This document shows, one piece after another, positions 25,404-32,403 of a stretch of 64,000 nucleotides of DNA. A model generated the notes under the pieces. It was not told the DNA's origin and made no database searches. It was given only the letters and a program-made list of their open reading frames with translations. Source of the stretch: Shinella zoogloeoides (lineage in GTDB: Bacteria > Pseudomonadota > Alphaproteobacteria > Rhizobiales > Rhizobiaceae); contig NZ_CP132311.1 in assembly GCF_030733845.1 (NCBI RefSeq), positions 2,235,501-2,299,500 of the forward strand. The letters run 5' to 3'. The position numbers and the translations under genes were made by a program. The stretch's first letter is position 1. Every line of letters begins with the position of its first letter.

Positions 25404-26473
25404 CCCCGGCGCACAGCCCCTGTCGTCTCGCGCACGACCAGCGGACCGTCGACCTTGATGGTCATGGCGCGCGTCTGCTTGCCGTGAATGGCCATGTCGA
25501 TGAGGATTTCGGCGGCTTTCTGGCCCATCTCGTAGTTCGGCAGCACCAGCGTCGAGAGCGGCGGATGGGTGTAACGGGCGAGTTCCTGGTCGTCATACCC
25601 CATGACGGCGAGGTCCTGCGGCACGCGAAAACCCTTTTCCTGCGCCGCTTCCATCACGCCGATCGCCATCAGGTCGTTGCCGCAGAAGATCGCCGTCGGC
25701 GGATTGTCGAGGGAGAGGAGATCAAGGCCGGCCTCGTAGCCGCGCAGCGGCAGCCAGTCGCCGTCGCGCACCAGGCTCTCGTCGAAGGCGATGTCGGCGG
25801 TGGCGAGTGCCTGCTTGTAGCCCTTGAGGCGGTCCATCGCCGCATCCATCCACGGCTCGCCGTTAATGAAGCCGATGCGCTTGTGGCCGAGCGACGTCAG
25901 GTGGGCCGTGGCGGTAAAACCACCCGCCACCTCGCCCGGCACGATCGCCACGTGCTGGCGCGGTTCGCAATAGCAGTTGAGCAGCACCGTCGGGATGGAT
26001 TTCAGCGCCTTGGGGACCAAGACCTTTCGCGTGAAGATCGTCGCATAGATGACGCCGGCGATCGACGGGTCGCGCAGCACGGAGCGCAGCACGGCGTCTT
26101 CCAGGTCCGGATTGGAGCGCGTCGCATGCGCGGAAACCAGGAGCCCCTGCTCGAACGCATAGTCGCGGATGCCGTCGAGGCTGACCACCGGATGCGGACT
26201 GGTGGAGATTTCATCGACGATGAAGGCGATCGTGTCCTTCTCGACGGTGGGGGCGGCTGCGACCGGGCTACGCGTCGCGGGCAGTCTATAACCTATTTTA
26301 TGAGCGGCCTCGCGCACCTTCTGCTGTGTTTCCTGCGAGATGCGCGACCCGGACATTTCGTTGAGCACGAGCGAGACGCTGGACTGGGAGACGCCGGCGA
26401 TCCGTGCGATATCCGTCATTGTCGGGCGTCCGCTGCCCTCCCTGCCCGTATTGCGCCCGTTTCCCCTGGCCAT
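25400..26473 (-). CDS. LacI-family transcriptional regulator of the sugar ABC operon
   Basis: 357 residues from the ATG at 26473, preceded by GAGGAG. The N-terminal HTH is TMTDIARIAGVSQSSVSLVLNEMSG (about 17-41), followed by the hinge helix and a periplasmic-binding-protein-like sensor domain (IAFIVDEIS, GVIYATIFTRKVL, GFINGEPWMDAA, FCGNDLMAIGVMEAAQEKGFRVPQDLAVMGYDDQELARY). Divergent from the ytfQ-like gene, so it probably represses that operon and is released by the transported sugar. Its stop overlaps the LuxR gene end by four bases in convergent orientation. Confidence 0.9.
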   Translation of the reverse strand: MARGNGRNTGREGSGRPTMTDIARIAGVSQSSVSLVLNEMSGSRISQETQQKVREAAHKIGYRLPATRSPVAAAPTVEKDTIAFIVDEISTSPHPVVSLDGIRDYAFEQGLLVSAHATRSNPDLEDAVLRSVLRDPSIAGVIYATIFTRKVLVPKALKSIPTVLLNCYCEPRQHVAIVPGEVAGGFTATAHLTSLGHKRIGFINGEPWMDAAMDRLKGYKQALATADIAFDESLVRDGDWLPLRGYEAGLDLLSLDNPPTAIFCGNDLMAIGVMEAAQEKGFRVPQDLAVMGYDDQELARYTHPPLSTLVLPNYEMGQKAAEILIDMAIHGKQTRAMTIKVDGPLVVRETTGAVRRG

Positions 26474-26526
26474 GCATCGCTCCTCGCCCTCGCCGTGCAT
26501 TGCACTGCACGCGGATTTTTTGCAAG

Positions 26527-26600
26527 TGCTCATAATTTTGGCTCTTGACTGCTCATATTATTAGCGCAAGATTTGCCCATGTGAAGCAGGAATTTGCTCA
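26527..26600. promoter_or_regulatory. Three TGCTCA direct repeats in the lacI/ytfQ divergent promoter
   Basis: TGCTCATA occurs at 26527 and 26550 (23 bases apart, about two helical turns) and TGCTCA again at 26595. The stretch is AT-rich and contains TTGACT at 26545-26550. These may be regulator contacts or remnants of operators; no perfect palindrome was found. Confidence 0.35.
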
Positions 26601-26647
26601 CGTCCGGTAGAGGAGCACCGGCCAGAACCTGGGAGGAGAACCCACTC

Positions 26648-27628
26648 ATGACCATGATTTCCCGTCGCACCTTCATGCTTGCGGCAACGGCCATCGGCGC
26701 GCTCGCCATCACCGGCGTCGCGATTGCCGAAGTGCCCAAGCTGGAGCAGAAGGACACCTACAAGGTCGGCTTCGCGCAGACCGAATCCAACAATCCCTGG
26801 CGCATCGCCCAGACCAACAGCATGAAGGCCGAGGCCGAGAAGCTCGGCTACCAGCTCGTCTATACGGACGCCGCCGGCTCGGCCGCCAAGCAGGTCGCCG
26901 ACGTCAACTCGATGATCGCCCAAGGCGTCGACGTCATTTTTCTCGCCCCGCGCGAGGAAAAGCCGCTGATCCCGGCCGTCATGGCCGCCAAGAAGGCCGG
27001 CATTCCGGTCATCCTGCTCGACCGCTCGGTCGATCCCTCGCTTGCTAAAGCCGGTGAGGACTATCTGACCTTCATCGGCTCGAACTTCGTCGAAGAAGGC
27101 AAGCGCATCGCCGAATGGCTCGTCAAGAACGCCAATGGCAAGTCGAAGATCATCGAGCTGGAAGGCACGACCGGCTCCTCGCCGGCCAACGACCGCAAGA
27201 AGGGCTTCGATGAGGCGATAAAGGCGGCGGGCGGCTTCGAGATCGTCGCCTCGCAGACCGGCGACTTCGCCCGCGACAAGGGCCGTCAGGTGGCCGAGGC
27301 GCTGCTTCAGGCGCATCCGGACGCAGATATCATCTACGCCCACAACGACGAGATGGCGATGGGCGCCATCGCGGCGCTGGAAGCGGCCGGCAAGGTGCCG
27401 GGCAAGGACGTGCTGGTCCTCTCCATCGACGGCGGCAAGGAAGCCGTGCAGGCGGTGGTCGACGGCAAGATCGCGGCGGTCGTCGAGTGCAACCCGCGCT
27501 TCGGGCCGAAGGCCTTCGAGACGATGCAGCGCTACGCCAAGGGCGAGGCCATCGAGCCGATCCTCATCAACGAAGACAAGTTCTACGACGCCTCCAACGC
27601 GGCCGCCGAACTCGCCGACGCCTACTGA
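26648..27628 (+). CDS. ytfQ: Sugar ABC transporter substrate-binding protein, YtfQ-like
   Basis: 326 residues from the ATG at 26648, ten bases after GGGAGGAG. It begins with an RR-containing signal peptide (MTMISRRTFMLAATAIGALAITG, cleaved near VAIA-EVP), so Tat export is possible. The mature chain follows YtfQ closely: KVGFAQTESNNPWRIAQTNS, AQGVDVIFLAPREEKPL, IPVILLDRSVD, KIIELEGTTGSSPANDRKKGF, SQTGDFARDKG and IIYAHNDEMAMGAIAALEAAG. YtfQ of enterobacteria binds galactofuranose; that ligand is only inferred here. A strong terminator-like hairpin follows, so most transcripts may stop after this gene. Confidence 0.87.
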   Translation: MTMISRRTFMLAATAIGALAITGVAIAEVPKLEQKDTYKVGFAQTESNNPWRIAQTNSMKAEAEKLGYQLVYTDAAGSAAKQVADVNSMIAQGVDVIFLAPREEKPLIPAVMAAKKAGIPVILLDRSVDPSLAKAGEDYLTFIGSNFVEEGKRIAEWLVKNANGKSKIIELEGTTGSSPANDRKKGFDEAIKAAGGFEIVASQTGDFARDKGRQVAEALLQAHPDADIIYAHNDEMAMGAIAALEAAGKVPGKDVLVLSIDGGKEAVQAVVDGKIAAVVECNPRFGPKAFETMQRYAKGEAIEPILINEDKFYDASNAAAELADAY

Positions 27629-27650
27629 TCGCATCTCCCAAGCATTTTGC

Positions 27651-27684
27651 GGCCGGGGCGGCAAAACCGTCTCGGCCGTTTTTT
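27651..27684 (+). terminator. Intra-operon attenuator after the binding-protein gene
   Basis: GGCCGGGGCGG and CCGTCTCGGCC pair over 11 bp (two G-T wobbles) around CAAAA and are followed by six T. It lies between ytfQ and ytfR and would raise the ratio of binding protein to membrane parts. Confidence 0.75.
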
Positions 27685-27761
27685 GAACGGGCCTGACCTT
27701 TGGTTCGTTCGGGTGTAGGCTCGCAAGGCCCGTCCCGGTGGGCGGATAGAGGAGGAACCGG

Positions 27762-29264
27762 ATGCTTCTGTCCATGCAGGGCATTTCCAAGGCGTTTGCC
27801 GGCGTCGCCGCGCTGAAATCCGCCTCGCTCGAAGTCGAGCCCGCGGAGGTCATGGCGCTCGTCGGCCAGAACGGCGCGGGAAAATCGACGCTGATCAAGA
27901 TCCTGACGGGCGTCTATCGCCGCGACGAGGGCAGCATCGCCTTCGACGGCAAGGAGGTCGACTTCTCCATGCCGGCGGAGGCGCAAGGCTCCGGCATCGC
28001 GACGATCTACCAGGAAATCAACCTCGCCCCGCAGCGCTCGGTGGCGGAGAACATCTACCTCTCCCGCGAGCCGAGACGCTTCGGCCTGATCGACCATGCC
28101 GCCATGCGGCGCGGGGCCGAGGCGGTGCTGAAGACCTTCAACCTTGCCATCGACGTCGACCGTCCTGTCGCGCATTTCGATGCCGCGACCCGGCAGATGG
28201 TGGCGATCGCCCGGGCCGTCACGCAGAACGCCCGCCTCGTCATCATGGACGAGCCGACCTCCTCGCTCGACGAGCGCGAGGTCGCCGTGCTGTTCGAGAC
28301 GATCCGCACGCTGAAACGCTCCGGCGTCGCCGTCATCTTCATCGGCCACCGGCTGGATGAGCTCTATGCGATCTGCGACCGCGTGACGATCATGCGGGAC
28401 GGCCAGACGGTGGCGAAAAGCCCGATGGCCGACATGCCCAAGATGGCGCTGGTGCGCCACATGCTCGGAAAGGAACTCGCCGCCTTCCAGGCGATGGCTC
28501 CCGACGAGGAGAGACCTGACCGCCCCGTTCGCCTCGCCGTCGAGAATGCCGGCGCCGGCGTGAGGGTGCGCGATGTCAGCCTCGATGTGCGCGAGGGCGA
28601 GATTTCGGGCCTTGCCGGCCTCCTCGGCTCCGGCCGCACGGAGACCGCCCGCCTCATCTTCGGCGCCGACAGGATGCAGCGCGGCACGATCCGCATGGAC
28701 GGCCGGGAGCGCGCCTATCGCGAGCCGGCGGATGCGATTGCCGACGGCATCGGCCTCGTCTCGGAGGACCGCAAGATCGACGGCATCGTGCCCGACATGA
28801 GCATCCGCGAGAACATGACGCTGGCGCTGCTGCCGAAGCTGAAGAAGGCCGGCATCGTCGACCGCGCACGGCAGGACGAGATCGTCACGCGCTATATCCG
28901 CGCGCTCGGCGTGAAATGCGCCTCGCCCGACCAGCCGATCAAGGAGCTCTCCGGCGGCAACCAGCAGAAGGTTCTGCTCGCCCGCTGGCTCGCCACCGAT
29001 CCGCGCGTGCTGATCGTCGACGAGCCGACCCGCGGCATCGATATCGGCGCCAAGTCGGAGATCCTGAAGCTCCTGCGTGGCCTCGCCGACGAAGGTCTCA
29101 GCGTGCTGATGATCTCCTCCGAGCTGGAAGAGCTTCTCGCCGCCGCCGACCGTGTCACCGTGCTCAGCGACGGCACGTCGGTCGCGACGCTGCCGCGCAA
29201 GGACTTGAGCGAGGCGGCGCTGCTTTCCGCCATGGCCCATCAGGTGGCCCATCAGGTGGAATGA
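27762..29264 (+). CDS. ytfR: Sugar ABC transporter ATPase with duplicated ATPase domains, YtfR-like
   Basis: 500 residues with two tandem ATPase halves, as in the ribose/galactofuranose class. First half: Walker A GQNGAGKSTL, Walker B RLVIMDEPTSSLD. Second half: degenerate Walker A GLLGSGRTET, signature ELSGGNQQKVLLARWLATDP and Walker B VLIVDEPTRGIDIG. The signature of the first half (AHFDAATRQMVAIARAV) departs from LSGGQ. GAGGAGG lies just before the ATG. Two bases separate it from the ytfT-like permease. Confidence 0.88.
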   Translation: MLLSMQGISKAFAGVAALKSASLEVEPAEVMALVGQNGAGKSTLIKILTGVYRRDEGSIAFDGKEVDFSMPAEAQGSGIATIYQEINLAPQRSVAENIYLSREPRRFGLIDHAAMRRGAEAVLKTFNLAIDVDRPVAHFDAATRQMVAIARAVTQNARLVIMDEPTSSLDEREVAVLFETIRTLKRSGVAVIFIGHRLDELYAICDRVTIMRDGQTVAKSPMADMPKMALVRHMLGKELAAFQAMAPDEERPDRPVRLAVENAGAGVRVRDVSLDVREGEISGLAGLLGSGRTETARLIFGADRMQRGTIRMDGRERAYREPADAIADGIGLVSEDRKIDGIVPDMSIRENMTLALLPKLKKAGIVDRARQDEIVTRYIRALGVKCASPDQPIKELSGGNQQKVLLARWLATDPRVLIVDEPTRGIDIGAKSEILKLLRGLADEGLSVLMISSELEELLAAADRVTVLSDGTSVATLPRKDLSEAALLSAMAHQVAHQVE

Positions 29265-29265
29265 C

Positions 29266-30276
29266 ATGACGACGATCGAAACCCCTGCCCCGCAGCCGTC
29301 AGGCACGTTCTCCTCCGGCAGCCGGCTGTTCACGCTGGCGAGCCGGTACGGCACCTTCGTCGCCTTCCTGGCGCTCATCGCCTTCAACATCGTGGTGACG
29401 CCGAACTTCCTGTCCTGGCAGACGCTCAACGTGAACCTCACGCAGGTCGCCACCATCGTGATCGTGGCGACCGGCATGACGATCGTCATCGCCACCGGGG
29501 GGATCGATCTCTCGGTCGGCTCGCTCATGGCGATTTCGGGAGCGCTCGCGCCGATGATCTTCATGGGCCAGTTCTGGCCGGTGGAGAACATGGCCTTCGC
29601 CGTGGCGCTCGCCCTCGTCATACCGGTCGTCGTCGCCGGCCTCTTCGGCCTGTTCAACGGGCTGCTGGTCACCCGCTTTTCCATCCAGCCGATCATCGCG
29701 ACGCTCGTGCTCTTCATCGCCGGCCGCGGCATCGCGCAGGTCATGACCAACGGCAATCTGCAGGTCTTCAAGAACGAGGGCTTCCAGTTCATCGCCATGG
29801 GCCGTATCGCCGGCATCCCCGCGCAGGTCGTGCTGATGATCCTCATTGTCATCCTTGCCTCCGCGATGATCCGGTACACCGTGATCGGCCGCCAGATCAT
29901 CGCCGTCGGCGGCAACGAGAAGGCGGCAAGGCTCACCGGCGTGCCGGTCAAGCGCGTGAAACTGCTCGTCTATATGATCAGCGGCGCGCTGGCCGGGCTT
30001 GCCGGCCTCGTCGTGGTCGCACGCAATTCGGCAAGCGACGCCAACCTCGTCGGCCTCGGCATGGAGCTCGACGCCATCGCCGCCGTCGCCGTCGGCGGCA
30101 CGCTGCTGTCGGGCGGGCGGGCGAACATCATCGGCACCGTCATCGGCGCCTTCGTCATCCAGCTCGTACGCTACACGCTTCTGGCCAATGGCGTGCCGGA
30201 TGCCGCCGCCCTCATCGTCAAGGCCGGGTTGATCGTGCTCGCCGTCTTCATCCAGCAGCGCGCCGACCGGCATTGA
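29266..30276 (+). CDS. ytfT: Sugar ABC transporter permease, YtfT-like
   Basis: 336 residues, multi-spanning permease of the RbsC/AraH family. It carries TGMTIVIATGGIDLSVGSLMAISGA (family signature), FNGLLVTRFSIQPIIATLVLF and the cytoplasmic GRQIIAVGGNEKAARLTGVPVKRVKLLVYMISG, which contacts the ATPase. A hydrophilic N-terminus of about 25 residues precedes the first helix. Pairs with the permease that follows, 11 bases after its stop. Confidence 0.88.
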   Translation: MTTIETPAPQPSGTFSSGSRLFTLASRYGTFVAFLALIAFNIVVTPNFLSWQTLNVNLTQVATIVIVATGMTIVIATGGIDLSVGSLMAISGALAPMIFMGQFWPVENMAFAVALALVIPVVVAGLFGLFNGLLVTRFSIQPIIATLVLFIAGRGIAQVMTNGNLQVFKNEGFQFIAMGRIAGIPAQVVLMILIVILASAMIRYTVIGRQIIAVGGNEKAARLTGVPVKRVKLLVYMISGALAGLAGLVVVARNSASDANLVGLGMELDAIAAVAVGGTLLSGGRANIIGTVIGAFVIQLVRYTLLANGVPDAAALIVKAGLIVLAVFIQQRADRH

Positions 30277-30287
30277 GGAGATCGATC

Positions 30288-31271
30288 ATGCAGGCCCTCC
30301 TCCGTCCCTTCGCCATCAAGTCCTCGGGCGATCTCGCACGCTTCGGCGTCATCCTCGCGCTTGCCGGCCTCATCCTGTTCGGCGCGCTGCGCTACGACAA
30401 CTTCCTGTCGCCCTTCAACATCCTCTCCTTCCTGCGCTACAATTCCATGTTCGCGCTGATCGCGCTCGGCATGGCCTTCGTCATCATCACGGGCGGCATC
30501 GACCTTTCGGTCGGCGGCACGGCGGCGATGGCCAGCGTGGTGGCGGCGCTGCTTTCGCCCTATCACTGGGCGGCCGGACTTCTCGGCGGCATGGCGGCGG
30601 GCCTTGCCGTCGGCGCGCTGAACGGCTTCATCATCACGAAGATGCGTATCCAGCCCTTCATCGCGACGCTCGCGACCATGCTGGCGGCCTATGGCACCGG
30701 CCTGCTGCTTGCCGACAACCAGTCGGTCTCCGTCTCCTACGACACCGGCTTCACCGTGATCGGCCAGGACGATTTCCTCGGCTTTCCCATTCCGGCCTGG
30801 ATCGGGCTTGCCGCCTATGTGCTCGGCTGGCTGGTGCTGGAAAAGCTGCCGATCGGCCGCCACATCCTCGCCATCGGCGACGGCGAGGCGACGGCCGGAC
30901 TGATGGGCCTCAAGGTCGAGCGCACCCTCGCCGCCGTCTATCTCGCCTCCGGCACGCTCGCCGGCCTTGCCGGCGTCATCCTCGCCTCGCAGTTCGGCGC
31001 TGGCCAGCCGACGGAGGGCGTGGGTTGGGAACTTTTTGCCATCGCCTCCGTGGTCGTCGGCGGCACGCTGCTGACGGGCGGCTCGGGCTCGGTCGGCGCG
31101 ACGCTGGCGGGCGCCCTGCTGCTCGCCATGGTCTTCAACATCCTGAACTTCGAAAACGGCCTCGGCTGGATCTCGCTGTCGGCCTATTGGCAGTCCGTCA
31201 TTCGCGGGGCCTTCCTGCTCGTGGTCGTCGTGCTGCAGGCCAAGCTGATGGCGCGGCACAGGAGCGCCTAA
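30288..31271 (+). CDS. yjfF: Sugar ABC transporter permease, YjfF-like
   Basis: 327 residues from the ATG at 30288, with GAGGAG 7 bases upstream. It has the same RbsC-type layout (ALGMAFVIITGGIDLSVGGTAAMASVV; NGFIITKMRIQPFIATLATMLAAYG; GRHILAIGDGEATAGLMGLKVER). Gene order ytfQ-ytfR-ytfT-yjfF equals that of the enterobacterial galactofuranose system. Its last 74 bases overlap, on the opposite strand, the ragged end of the truncated cysG. Confidence 0.87.
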   Translation: MQALLRPFAIKSSGDLARFGVILALAGLILFGALRYDNFLSPFNILSFLRYNSMFALIALGMAFVIITGGIDLSVGGTAAMASVVAALLSPYHWAAGLLGGMAAGLAVGALNGFIITKMRIQPFIATLATMLAAYGTGLLLADNQSVSVSYDTGFTVIGQDDFLGFPIPAWIGLAAYVLGWLVLEKLPIGRHILAIGDGEATAGLMGLKVERTLAAVYLASGTLAGLAGVILASQFGAGQPTEGVGWELFAIASVVVGGTLLTGGSGSVGATLAGALLLAMVFNILNFENGLGWISLSAYWQSVIRGAFLLVVVVLQAKLMARHRSA

Positions 31272-32403
31272 AGCGGGCAGCGACAGGCAAGCGGTCCTCA
31301 CGCCCACTGATCTGGTGATACTGAGCCGACGGATGCGGGGAAAAGGCGGACGCTCGGCTTGCCGCAGCGACGCCGGGAATAACGTCGACGGAGATGTCTT
31401 CGCGAACGAGATGGGCGACCTCTTCGCCCGCTTGCCCGAAGGCCATGGGATTTCCTGTTTTCAGCCTCACCACGCGCTTACCCGCCCTGGCGAGCCCGAT
31501 CATCAAGGTATTGATGTCCCGCCGGCAGCTTTCCTGACCGACCGGCAGGCGTTCCGCCTCCCGCCGGGCGAGCTCCAGCACCTCGGCGGAAACGAGGTCG
31601 TCGAAGAGGATGACGTCGGCCGATTGCAGCGCGCGCACGGCCTTCAGCGTCAGGAGTTCCGCATCGCCCGGCCCCGCGCCGACCAATGTCACGCAGCCGA
31701 TGGCGGGGGCTTCCGCGAGCCGTTCGGCATCAGCAAGAAGCACCCCGCCTACGCCCTCCTCCGACGTATCCAGCGTCGAGAAAACCCGGTCGGAAAACCG
31801 CTCCCAGAAGACGCGGCGCTGCTGGCCGGGCTGGAGGCGCCGGTTGACCGCCTCGCGCAGCGACTGCGCCAGCGTCGCCCAGCTTTTCAGGCTGCGCGGC
31901 AGCAGCGCCTCGATCTTGCGGCGGATCGTCTGGGCGAGGATCGGCGCCGCGCCGTCCGTCGAGATCGCCACGACGACCGGCGAGCGGTTGACGATCGAGC
32001 CGAACTGGAACTGGCAGAATTCCGGCTTGTCGATGACATTGACCGGCACGCCCGCCGCGCGTGCCGCCGAGAAGAATTCCTGCGCATCATCCGCGCAATC
32101 GCCGATCGCGAGCATAGCGCCGGGAAGATCGGACGGCGTCCAGCATCTGTAGTGCGGTATCAGGCGGGCAGCCGGATGATCCGGCGCCCGGGCGAGCAGC
32201 GCCTCGAAGGCCGCGCCGAATGTTGGCGCATAGACATCGACGCGGGCGCCGCACGCCGCGAGCAGCTCGGCTTTCCACATGGCCGCATCCGAACCGCCGG
32301 CAACCACGACGCGCCTGCCTTCGAGCGCCCAGAACACCGGCAGCTTGGCGAGCGGTTCCACGCGTGCCGGAGCCTCATTCCGCGGCGGCAGCAAGACATC
32401 CAT
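31198..32403 (-). CDS. cysG: Siroheme synthase CysG, truncated in the methyltransferase domain
   Basis: 401 residues from the ATG at 32403, which overlaps the end of nasA by 29 bases. The N-terminal dehydrogenase/ferrochelatase part is intact (LEGRRVVVAGGSDAAMWKAELLAACGARV; NVIDKPEFCQFQFGSIVNRSPVVVAIST). The uroporphyrinogen-III methyltransferase domain starts GCVTLVGAGPGDAELLTLKAVRALQSADVILFDDLVS and includes RLKTGNPMAFGQAGEEV. It stops resembling the family after VIPGVAAAS (about 31360), and the remaining 50 residues are unrelated, ending inside the yjfF gene. About 100-120 residues, half of the domain, are missing. Siroheme supply for NirB must then come from a second gene, or this one makes only the last two steps. 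Confidence 0.75.
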   Translation of the reverse strand: MDVLLPPRNEAPARVEPLAKLPVFWALEGRRVVVAGGSDAAMWKAELLAACGARVDVYAPTFGAAFEALLARAPDHPAARLIPHYRCWTPSDLPGAMLAIGDCADDAQEFFSAARAAGVPVNVIDKPEFCQFQFGSIVNRSPVVVAISTDGAAPILAQTIRRKIEALLPRSLKSWATLAQSLREAVNRRLQPGQQRRVFWERFSDRVFSTLDTSEEGVGGVLLADAERLAEAPAIGCVTLVGAGPGDAELLTLKAVRALQSADVILFDDLVSAEVLELARREAERLPVGQESCRRDINTLMIGLARAGKRVVRLKTGNPMAFGQAGEEVAHLVREDISVDVIPGVAAASRASAFSPHPSAQYHQISGREDRLPVAARFRRSCAAPSAWPAARRPRAGRPRE

